A DNA stretch of 64,000 nucleotides from Vanrija pseudolonga (lineage: Eukaryota; Basidiomycota; Tremellomycetes; Trichosporonales; Trichosporonaceae). A program made the translations under genes and the position numbers. How positions within the stretch are numbered: position 1 is the first letter of the stretch; the number at the start of each line of letters is the position of its first letter. Location of the stretch: contig NC_085854.1 of NCBI RefSeq assembly GCF_020906515.1, positions 1,364,001 through 1,428,000 of the forward strand, in the 5' to 3' direction. The notes under the pieces were generated by a model. That model was not told the DNA's origin, made no database searches, and saw only the letters and a program-made list of their open reading frames with translations. Positions 39,856-48,992 of this stretch are shown here, in pieces.

Positions 39856-40746
39856 TGTTGCGGTGAGGTGTGGTCGAGCGAGACTAGTGGAAACTGGGAT
39901 GCTTGGTCCCGTTTTTGGGTAGTTTACAGGTGTGTCCTAGTCGGCGCGGAGTGAGTTGCGGGGGTCAATTGAGTGTGACAAGAATGGTGTGGTATGTGGA
40001 GTCGCGCGCGACTGTTGTCGGTCTTTAAGAAAACAATCCAGTTGTCGCGTCGGAGTGGATGCCCACCAGTTGTCAGCCAGAAGCCACTCTGCGCGTGTCG
40101 TACTTTTGGTGATTGACCCTTAGAAAGCAGCGCATGAACATCAACGGAAGTAAATCTTAACGTGGTTTTTTAGTCGCGCGGCCAAAGTGATGTGCGCCTA
40201 AATAATGACGTGCATGGTGGGAACTTGTTGTATAGAAATTGACCGCGTCAATGCCCTAATCCAGCTTAGATTGCACCATCGACAGCCCTGGGATCCTGCG
40301 AATCCACCAGCCTCCGCCTCCGCCTTGGCAGCAGCTCAACTCTCTCTCTCTCGACTAGACCTCATTCTTCAATCACCGGTCTGCGAGCTAGAATCCCCGC
40401 CTCTAGACCCCTCCTTGGACCTCCCAACTACACCGCCTCCCCCTCGGTCTGCGCAGCACATCGTGCACTCGTGCCGTCGCTTACACCGCGCACCGCACAT
40501 TCACGCACCTCCGACCACTCGCTCCGAGCCCGCTTGAGCCGCAGGAGTTGCCGCCAGTCGCTAGTGACGTCCATTGTCCGATCCTCCCACCGAATACATC
40601 GACGGAGTAGTCCGATTTTCAACCACGCTGCTATTTAAACCATTTTTGCCCTTAGCAGTCTTTAACTACCCACCACCACCACTACCACCACCACCACCTT
40701 CCTCGACCCCCCCATCGCCACCGCGCACAGCGCTTAGAACATCAAG
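39856..40746. other. Divergent promoter region, PRMT5 / zinc transporter
   Basis: An 891-bp stretch. An ACC/CCA-rich leader lies at about 40670-40735 just before the transporter. I looked for a Zap1-type zinc site and found none. No gene is supported. Confidence 0.5.
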
Positions 40747-42636
40747 ATGGGTCTCTCACGGCAGGCTAGGATCATCACGCTCTTGGTCATTGACACGGCC
40801 TTCTTCTTCCTGGTGGGTGGCGTTGAATCATTACCAACAATGCCGCACCGGCGCATCGTACCAAGGCTTGGCTGACACACGCCACAGGAGCTCATTGTCG
40901 GCTATGCGGTTGGCTCGCTCGCTCTCGTCGCCGACTCGTTCCACATGCTCAAGTAGGTCCGCCCGGCACGGAGCGGGACGGAGCAGGACGCTGACCCGGC
41001 GCAGTGATGTGCTTTCGCTCATTGTAGCCCTGTACACGATCAAGCTCGCCACCTCGCCGTCATCGGCCGAGAACTCGTACGGCTGGCAGCGCGCGGAGAT
41101 CCTCGGCGCCCTCATCAACGGCGTCTTCCTCATCGCTCTCTGCTCCACCATCGCTCTCGAGGCCATTGGCCGTATCGTGTCTCCCCCTGGTGCGTGACCG
41201 TGCGGGTACCGTCTACCACGTTGATCGTGATTCGGGGCACTCTGTTGATGAGATCGCGGTGTTTGGACCCTGTTCGCTAACCGCCGTGTGTTTGCAGAGA
41301 TCACCAACCCCCGCCTGATCGTCCTGGTCGGAAGCTTGGGTCTGCTCAGCAACATTGTTGGCCTGATTCTCTTCCACGGTACGTGCTCGGAGACGCCGCG
41401 GGCACTCCCGCTGACAAGGTCACAGAGCACGGCCACTCACACGGCGGCCACTCGCATGGACCTGTCGCGCTTCCTGTCCAGCCCGACGAGCCCCTTGACC
41501 AGTCTTCGGACGCGGTCGTCGTCCGCCGCAAGCGTGCCGACTCGATCGACTCGCTGTACCAGCACCCCGCCGAGACCCGCGCTCAGATCATCGAGACGGC
41601 CCACAACCTGTCCCAGTCGGTCGACGAGACTTCGTTCCTCTCCAAGAGCCCCCGAGACCACACTGGTCGCCACCCCTCTATCAGCCGTCGCAACTACGGT
41701 TCTGTCAGCCGTACCCGCCAGAGTGTCTCTAAGAACGTCAAGGTTCCCAACCCCGGCTCCAACGAGACGATTCCCCCTCCGTCGACCTCGACTGAGGGTT
41801 CCTCCTCTGCTGGCACCTCGACCGCTGTCGACGAGACCGCTGTCAACACGCCTACCAACGATGTTGTCAAGGCCCACGACCACGACCATGACCACGCCGA
41901 CAGCGCCGACGCCGCCGAGCGCGGCGGCAACCACGCTGGCCACAACCACGGTGCCGCCGGCGGCCACGGTTCTCACGGTTCGATGAACATGCACGGCGTG
42001 TTCCTCCACGTTCTTGGCGACGCTCTCGGCAACGTCGGCGTCATCGCCGCCGGTCTCGTCATCTGGTTGTAAGTCGGATGCTCCGAGCGAACGTTCCAGG
42101 CTCGCAGCTAGCTAACACGCCGCAGCTTTGAAGGCCGCTGGACCCTGTACTTTGACCCAGGTGTCTCTCTGCTCATCACGGTCATCATCTTCAACTCGGC
42201 GCTCCCTCTCGTCAAGTCGGCCTCGGCCATCCTCATGCAGGGCGTGCCTACGCACGTCTCGCTCGAGGACGTCCGCAGCGCCATCAAGTCGGTCCCTGGT
42301 GTGGTGTCGGTCCACGAGCTTCACGTGTGGCAGCTGTCCGAGACGACGGTCGTCGCGTCGGTGCACGTTCTCATCCTCCGCGGCTCCGACTACATGCAGG
42401 TGGCCAACGAGATCCGCCACGTGCTCCACAGCCACGGCATCCACTCGGTGACCATCCAGCCCGAGTTCTCGGATGCCGCCGGCGAGTCGGACGATGACGC
42501 CGATGCCGGTGAGAGATCGTGCCTGATCCGCTGCCCGCCCGAGCAGTGCGTCGCCGACACGTGCTGCCCGCCGGTTGCCGAGGAGCGCGAGACTGCGTCC
42601 AACTCGTCCAACCACTCTGGCGAGCACGCACACTAA
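40747..42636 (+). CDS. ZRC1: Zrc1/Cot1-type zinc transporter (cation diffusion facilitator)
   Basis: A proton-coupled zinc exporter, in yeasts of the vacuole or other internal membranes, storing excess zinc. Six exons (40747-40812, 40888-40952, 41005-41189, 41298-41378, 41426-42068, 42126-42636) give 516 residues. The zinc-site motifs are visible: DSFHMLND in the second helix and HVLGDALGN in the fifth. Between helices 4 and 5 is a long cytosolic loop of about 190 residues with His-rich parts (EHGHSHGGHSHG and HDHDHDH), typical of the subfamily. The C-terminal domain contains VHELHVWQLSETTVVASVHV, the conserved cytoplasmic dimer fold. The very end has a Cys-rich patch (CLIRCPPEQC, DTCCPP). 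Substrate is inferred from family. Confidence 0.92.
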
Positions 42637-42924
42637 AACCCGGGTCTGCAATTGCACGACTCTTTGGCCACGACGGGCCGGCAGAGGGTGGGATGAGAAC
42701 ACAGCGGCAGCGCAGCAAGTGTAACTAAAATGGTATACCCCCACAACTATAGACCACCCATCAACATCAGTAGCACAGAAACAATGCCACACTGTAGCTG
42801 ATTACTTTGCGGTGCCGCTTGCTTGCATATGTACAAAAAGGCCCAGTTGCTACGAGTACAGATTGATGTTGATGGCCGCTCTCCCTCTCTCTCTGAGCTC
42901 TGATGCTAGTCCGCGCGCCGTACC

Positions 42925-45011
42925 CTATGCCCACGGGTTGGGCCCCGTCTCGAGACTCTGTTTCGGGGTATCCATGCGCATGATCTCCTCTGCCGTCTTC
43001 TTTGGCGTGTCGTCGGCAGCATTGTCGGCGGCATCGGCGCCATTGACGACGGCTTCGACGGCCGCCTCGGCCTCGCTGTCGTCTGGCGACGTGCCCGGCG
43101 TCGGCTCGTTCACGACGTGGTGGATGCTGCGGCGAAGCGCGGCGTAGTGCTTGTCGAGGTTGGGCGACAGCTCTGCACCGTCCTCGCCGTTGGCGCCGAT
43201 CACGGGCGTGCCCGGGGCCGGTGTGACCAGCCGCCCGCCAAGCACCTTGACCGTCTCGCGGAGGGCCTCGCGCTCGTCTTTCACCTCGCGCAGGTTCTCC
43301 TCGAGCTCGGTGACGCGCTTGCGCTCGTCCGACACCATCTTGTTCGCCTCCTCGAACAGCGCCTGGCTGAGCCCTTCGAGCTCGGCCTCGAGCTCCTTCT
43401 TGCCGTACTTGAGCGCCTCGAGCTCGTCGGCCTGCTTGTCCAGCTTGGCCTGGTTGGCCGCCGCCTCGTCTCTGAGCCGCTTGAGCTCGGCTGCGTGCGG
43501 CGCCTCCGCCGCAACCGCCGCCTCGGACATGGGCGAGCGGGGCGCCGAGCTGTCGGTCGACGTGCGCACCGTGAGCGTCTGCGCCGGCTCGCCCGACGTA
43601 GGCGACTGCACGGCGCTGCTGGCGACCACCTTCTTCTTGTTGCCCGAGTTCCAGAACCCGAACCCCTTGCTCTCGGTCTTCGACGAGATACCAGGGCTCG
43701 GGAGGATCTGCAGGCTCGGTGGCCTGCCCCGCCCGCCGTCGCCTGACGGCCGGTCAGAGCCGGCAGCGCTCGACCGCGGCTGCGCAGCCTTGGCGCGCTT
43801 CAGCTCCTCCTCGAGCATCTCGGTGTTGGCTTCGGCCATGACGAGGTTGGAGCGTGCGATTTTCAGCAACGTCAGGAGGCTCGTGTGCGACTCGACAAGC
43901 TCGGCGTGTGATTTTGACTGGGGGCGGTCAGTGCTGCGCTTGGCAGGGTGGGTGGGTGGGTGGGTGGGCAACATACCAGAGTGTGCACACGACCAAGCAC
44001 TTCGCGCAGCAGTGTGCGCAGATCGCTGTCGTCGGTCGACACGGCGCCTGCAGGCGAAGCCGCAGCTGCGGGTTCTGGTGCAGCGGCCGCCGGCAGTGGT
44101 GGCTTGGCCGCCGCCGCCTCCGCCTCCGCCGCCTCTTCCTCGGCCCTCGGCTCAGCCTTTACCGGCGACTTCTTGGGGAACGGCTTGTCGCTCTCGTATC
44201 CGTCGTCGTCATCGTCGTCGTCGGACCCGGGCCCAGCGAGGCGCGCATAGCCTCCTGCGCCGCCGCTGTCCGAGTCGTCGTCGCTGTCAATGTCCGCCTT
44301 GCTCTTGTTGCGCGCGAAGAAGCCAAACCGCGAGGTGCTTGCGGCGGCGCGAGGGCTGGGCTTGGACGCTGGTGCCTTTGCGGCGCCAGGTGGGGGCGGT
44401 GGGAGAAGCGGGAATGCGTTGACACTGCTGCTCGCAGCAGCAAGGCTCGCCGGCGTCGGCGCCGGCTTGTCCGCCTTGCTCGGCAGCTCCAAGCTCACGC
44501 CGGCGAGGCTGGACCATCGCCGCAGCTCGTCGTCGCTGATGGCGCTCTTTGACGCCGCTGTCTCCGAGGCGTCCGCCTGGTCGACCGACGTCTTGAGCGA
44601 CTCGCTCGTGCCCGACGGCTCACCGGGCAGCGAGCTGCGGCGTGATGCGGGCCGGTCGGGGGCCGACTCGCCGTGTGGCGTGGCCGCGCCGCTGCCCGGC
44701 ACAGCGGGGGAGGACGCACTGGCCGACAGGGTCGGCCGGCGGGGGCGGCGCGACGACTCGCCGAGCTTGTGCGTCGCGAGCAGCGACGCCGGCAACGGCT
44801 GGTCGCAGTGCGGGCAGGTGACGGTGGCCTCGGCCGCGGCGATGGTGGTGGGCTCAGACTCCTGCGCCTGCTGCTCGGGCGAGGGGCCGGGCCCACTGCC
44901 CGCCGCCCCGTGTCCGTTCTCGTCGTGCGACTGCGACTGCGACGCCGAATGGGCCGACTGGAACGAGTCAAAGCTCGCCCGCTTCCCCTCGGTGGTGGGC
45001 GACGCCGCCAT
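42925..45011 (-). CDS. Sec2/Rabin-like Rab guanine nucleotide exchange factor
   Basis: Two exons (45011-43977, 43917-42925) give 675 residues. The recognisable part is a coiled coil at about 480-570 ending in LEGLSQALFEEANKMVSDER, the Sec2 domain signature that opens Sec4/Rab8-type GTPases for GTP loading on secretory vesicles. The N-terminus is Ser/Pro-rich and carries VTCPHCDQPLPASLLATH, a CxxC...H pattern that looks like half a small zinc finger. A long acidic, Ala-rich linker (SDDDDDDDGYESDKP) follows. The intron holds a CCCA repeat. A Sec4 gene lies about 11 kb away in the same window. Function as a Sec4 exchange factor is inferred from the coiled-coil motif; the rest of the protein has diverged. 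Confidence 0.8.
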
Positions 45012-45722
45012 GCTGCTGCTGCGAGGTGAGCGCTGGCGGTGGTAGTTGTCGTGGAAGCGGAGGGCGTGGGGCGAGTAGAACAGTGCGGAGGGAGGAGGGG
45101 ATTTATGGGAATCGGGGGTGGGGCATGCGGGGGAGGGGGGTGCGCGTTGTTGTTGTTGTTGTTGCTGTTGCCGGCCTTAGAGTTGCGGAACGGCGGCCTG
45201 GACGGAGCGACGGAGACGGGGTGGTCACGATGGACGGAGCAGCGATGTTGTGGGTTTGTTCAATGTGGTGCAATGTGGTGGGTGGATGGTGGTGTGATGC
45301 AAGGCAGGGCGTGCCTGGCAGTGAGCATGCAGCCACTCTGCGCTCGGCCGCCTTAATAAAGGCCGTATTCCATCCTCCCGGTTAAGTCCGGGGACCCCGC
45401 CTCCGCTCGACAACAAACATCGAGCAAGAAGTGGCCAGATGCTGTCTGATCGCCCAGAATGATAGTCGACGCGCAGCAGACGGCCTTGGAGGAAGCCAGA
45501 GGGCAGGCATGGGCCGAGGCTGACGTTATGCAGGTCTGGAACCCGCCCCTGCCGATCCAAGACCCGCGAACGTCGACATGGCAAGCAGAGCGGGCATCGA
45601 CGCAGGATGAAACATGCGCAGCACCCAATGAATCCCAACTTAGCCATGTCGGTGGCGCTAGCAGATAACTCATAACACGAGCGCGCAAGGCCTTCAACCT
45701 CGCCACCGCCCACTCTACTTCC
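45012..45722. other. Divergent promoter region, SEC2-like / cysteine-rich array
   Basis: A 711-bp stretch with GT-rich runs near 45145-45170. No gene is supported on either strand. Confidence 0.5.
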
Positions 45723-45981
45723 ATGCCAGACACACAGAAAGTAGTGGCCCAGCCAGGCCCAACGCCGCGAATGAGCGTGGACGGTGCGTCCCACCTCATC
45801 AGACCGCGCTGACCTCGCAGCCACAGCGCCAGCGCCGGCGCCGACGCCACAAACGACCACCGCCGTCCTCCGCCCCCGCGGCGGGTGCCTGCAGGCCCAC
45901 TGCGTGTTTAACGGCTGCGGTATCGGGTGCTGCTGGTTCATTCCCTACCCTATCTGCCCTTGCTGCTGTGCGGAAGTCTAG
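45723..45981 (+). CDS. Small cysteine-rich protein, array copy 1
   Basis: A 73-residue protein from two exons (45723-45783, 45821-45981) with a 37-nt phase-1 intron. The N-terminal half is Pro/Thr/Ala-rich (QPGPTPRMSVDATAPAPAPT). The C-terminal half is LRPRGGCLQAHC, then NGCGIGCCWFIPYP, then ICPCCCAEV: nine cysteines in 28 residues around a short aromatic/proline core. It recalls fungal Cys-rich tail proteins (CYSTM-like), which are membrane-associated by palmitoyl or short hydrophobic Cys segments, but the match is by general pattern only. Two close paralogues follow on the same strand with the same intron position, which is the best evidence that the gene is real. Function is unknown. Confidence 0.82.
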
Positions 45982-46318
45982 GACGATGAGATGGAGGAGG
46001 AGGAGACGAAGTACACTGTTAAGGGGACAAGGGGGATCGCGATTGGCGACGGGCCTATGGTGGAGCAGACGAGGACTGTCACGTATGCGGTGTAAGGCGG
46101 CACGAGGCTGCGCGATATGATGATGGTGGTCGTTGTATATGTATTTATGAGCCGAGGTCACCACTGCACACAGAAGACGGACGGCATCGCGGGCATCACG
46201 GGCATCATGGCCGGCTGAAACGCGGTGGAGACGGCCACTTGACATTGCCAAGCCATCAACAAGCAACACCGCCCCGACGTCTTCGTCAACCGCCCACTCA
46301 CCCACTCACGCACTCGCG
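45982..46318. other. Spacer between array copies 1 and 2
   Basis: A 337-bp spacer: 3' flank of copy 1 and promoter of copy 2. No gene is seen. The sequence AACCGCCCACTCACCCACTC just before copy 2 resembles the sequence just before copy 1. Confidence 0.5.
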
Positions 46319-46581
46319 ATGCAGCCCCAGACGACAGTGGCCCAACCAGCGCCGACGCCAGCGATGGAGGGTACGTTGGGCGGCCGTGAGCGACGCGCTG
46401 ACGGCAAGCCAAAGCGCCAGTGCCACCGCCCGATGGCGCCACGACGACAGCCGACATCCTGCGCCCGCGCGGCGGATGCCTGCAGGGCCACTGCGTGTGT
46501 AACGGCTGCGGCATCGGGTGCTGCTGGTTCATCCCGTACCCCATCTGCCCATGCTGCTGCGGCGTCGAGGAGACCTTCTAG
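46319..46581 (+). CDS. Small cysteine-rich protein, array copy 2
   Basis: A 74-residue paralogue of copy 1 from two exons (46319-46370, 46409-46581) with a 38-nt intron in the same phase and place, just after the MxEG/MxDG-like codons. The Pro/Thr-rich N-terminus differs, but the C-terminus is nearly the same: ILRPRGGCLQGHCVCNGC, then GIGCCWFIPYP, then ICPCCCGVEETF. It has ten cysteines, one more than copy 1 (CVC in place of CVF). The aromatic/proline core GCCWFIPYPICPCCC is identical in copies 1 and 2, while third-codon positions and the N-terminal part differ, which suggests selection on the protein. Function unknown; possible membrane anchoring or metal binding. Confidence 0.83.
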
Positions 46582-47077
46582 ACGCACACGACGACGCACA
46601 GTACCACCACCACTACGGTTTATTAAGGGTTTGGGGCCCGGCGGGTCTGTGGCAACGGGGCTGGGGCGGCAGCGACAACGCTTACGCCGGCACCTTGTCT
46701 GCGGTCCGATGATACCTGAGCCTCCTGTGTGGATGTATATCTATCCGAGCAAAGGTTACGGAGCGCCGCCAGCTGCTGGCTGAACGACGCCTCGTTCTCC
46801 AACGACCCTCCCCCTCCTCCAGCCTCGTACGATACGGGCCCTCTAACACTAACCCTCCATCTCCCACCTCCCCCACCGTTCAACCTACCAGCACCTGAAA
46901 GCGAGCGCCAAGTGTGAACCACTCATGCTGGTAGCGAAACAGCCACCAGGCTAGCACAAGGCCTCGTGGAATGCCACATTCCACCCCGCGTTGCCTGACC
47001 GACAGCGGCATGTAGCAGATACCGACCTATCTGCTAGTGTCTCCCTCGGTGCATCGTACCACAACCCACTCACCGAC
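46582..47077. other. Spacer between array copies 2 and 3
   Basis: A 496-bp spacer. A Pro-rich open segment lies near 46790-46910 on the + strand, but it has no start, intron or paralogue that supports it. Confidence 0.45.
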
Positions 47078-47323
47078 ATGACACCGACACAGTCAACGAC
47101 GGTCTCCACCCAGCCGCGGCCAACGAGGTCAATGGACGGTGAGTTGGATCGGCTGGCACCGAGCTGACGGACCCCAGCCACGGCCCCTCCGCCACACACG
47201 GCCACCACCGACATCCTACGCCCCCGCGGCGGGTGCCTCCAGGCGCAGTGCTCCTCCAACGGGTGCGGGTGCGGGTGTTTCTGGGGGATCCCGTACCCCG
47301 TCTGTCCGTGCTGCTGCTGCTAA
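47078..47323 (+). CDS. Small cysteine-rich protein, array copy 3
   Basis: A 68-residue paralogue from two exons (47078-47138, 47178-47323) with a 39-nt intron at the same phase and place as in copies 1 and 2. The conserved block is ILRPRGGCLQAQCSSNGC, then GCGCFWGIPYP, then VCPCCCC, ending right after the last cysteine. It is the most diverged copy: the GCCWFIPYP core has become GCFWGIPYP and the short tail after the cysteines is gone. Ten cysteines remain. The Thr/Pro-rich N-terminus starts MTPTQSTTVSTQPRPTRSMD. The end of exon 1 (MDG-like) matches copy 1 exactly in position. Confidence 0.82.
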
Positions 47324-48992
47324 GTGCGGGGGTGAGGCTCGACTCGATAGATGGGATGGGGCTGTAAAGATAAGGCGTGATGCCAGTTTCGCTGATGATG
47401 CGCACACGGGCTGTCAGTGGCCCCCAGTTGGTACCTGGCTCCGTCGGTACGGATCGACCTCATCGACCTCGCCTCTGTCTGATCGACGCCGTCCTGCTGA
47501 TCTTCGGTTCTTCTGCGACTCCCCGAAGCTCCGCCGAAGCTCCAGCCAGTGGCTTTGTGCCGGCAAGGCCTGGGAACATGTTCTGCGACGGGGCACCAGA
47601 GGGCACGCGTATGTCGCCCCGCTTGCACCGGCGCCAGCCCCACAGCTCGTCGCTGCAGTCTATGTAGGGCAACGATAAGCCCGGGGCCCGCCTCAGTCAG
47701 TCTTCCAACGGCGAGGCGAACGCCTGTGTCGAGGCCTCATGTCATGGCCACTGACACCCCGACAGAAGTATTGGACATCGCTTATCGTCGTCGCGTACCA
47801 CCTGCCATGTGTCCTCGGTCTCGCCTACGCGTGGGTGCTTGTTGCCATGGACCACAGCTCGCTTATGACGACCGACCAGGGCGGACGTTGTCGTTGTCAA
47901 CCGCGGTGCGTCATCGGCCCTGGGGCAGGATCGTCCCCACACTGCTCTGCTGCTCTGCAGGCAGCGCGCAGCAAGGACGACGGCGTTGGCCGAGGCCGGG
48001 CGGTCCCTCGCCTTGCAGGGGTGCACGAGTGCAGAGTGCAGGAGCGCACCCGTGCGCCCCGGCACCAGGCAGTCAGGCGTTGGTGCGCGGAGCCCTACCT
48101 CCGCGCTGGCCGGCGACGGGCTGCTTGCGAAACGGCGACTGTGAACGTGCTCGGCACAAGTTGGGAACGACAAAAGTTGGGAAGGGAGGCGGGGGCGCGT
48201 GGGCTGCTTGCGTGGGCGATGCATGAGTTGTCGAGTTGTCCTCGTCGCTGCAAGCACACGCCGATGGCATCATATTGGGGATGGGAGCGTCGTTGATGAA
48301 ACCGAGATTGCATCACAATGTCGCCGATTCCCAACTTTGACTTTTGGCTGTGATATGTGCCTGGTGGCCATGGGCAGCTATCCCCAACTTGGGCCTGCTA
48401 AGCCTGGCTAGGTCGACGGCCATCCCCAACTTGCTTACCCTTGATATCAACTTTTGGCCACGTCGCATGTAGCCCGTGTGCAACGAGCAGTACCCATGCA
48501 TAGCTTAGCATAGCTGGCTGGCAGTGCACCACCAGCATCAGCACAGAACATCCGAGCCGGCCGGGGGCACAGGGCCGCCCGGCGCCGGGTCTGCTCCTTT
48601 GTCTGGATGTGTAACGGCCCGCCGGGCCGCGCAGAGCGAGTCGTTGCGTAGAATAAAAGGGTCACTGCCTGGCGGGTGTCGCGTCGTGAGATTATTTCAC
48701 AACAACCCAGCGAGCGGTAGCAACGGCTACTAGGCCCCCCCCCGTCCATACCACCCACCCACGTCGTCGTCGCCGTCGTTGCGCATCGCCAAGCATACCT
48801 CGCTGTCGATTGTCGCATCGTACATCTTACCAACACACACACCCGCGCCCCGCTCGCCCCTCGACCCGACGAAACGCACGTGTACGCCGATCGCAGGCAG
48901 TCACCGCCCGCCCACCTGACTGACCGCCGCCGCCGTCAACAGCCGATCCGCTCTTTTTTTCCATCTCACCATCTCACTCCCCACCTCACACC
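47324..48992. other. 1.7 kb region upstream of GUT2, no gene seen
   Basis: It contains a cluster of CCCAACTT/AAGTTGGG motifs (48158-48432), a C-rich run near 48735 and a CA-rich leader just before GUT2. Frames up to about 220 codons show no motifs and poor codon structure. Nothing coding is supported. Confidence 0.5.
48158..48432. repeat. Cluster of CCCAACTT / AAGTTGGG motifs
   Basis: The octamer occurs five times: on one strand at 48158-48165 and 48174-48181, on the other at 48330-48337, 48383-48390 and 48425-48432. Flanks of the last two are also alike (TATCCCCAACTTG, CATCCCCAACTTG). It could be a repeated factor site or decayed tandem repeat. Confidence 0.6.

Noticed and set aside
45225-46544. 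Minus-strand frames that look alike around array copies 1 and 2
   Set aside because: Their similarity comes from being antisense to the duplicated cysteine-rich genes; they have no start or intron logic.
47739-48296. A 185-codon plus-strand frame
   Set aside because: It runs through the repeated AAGTTGGG motifs, and its composition changes abruptly; no family match.
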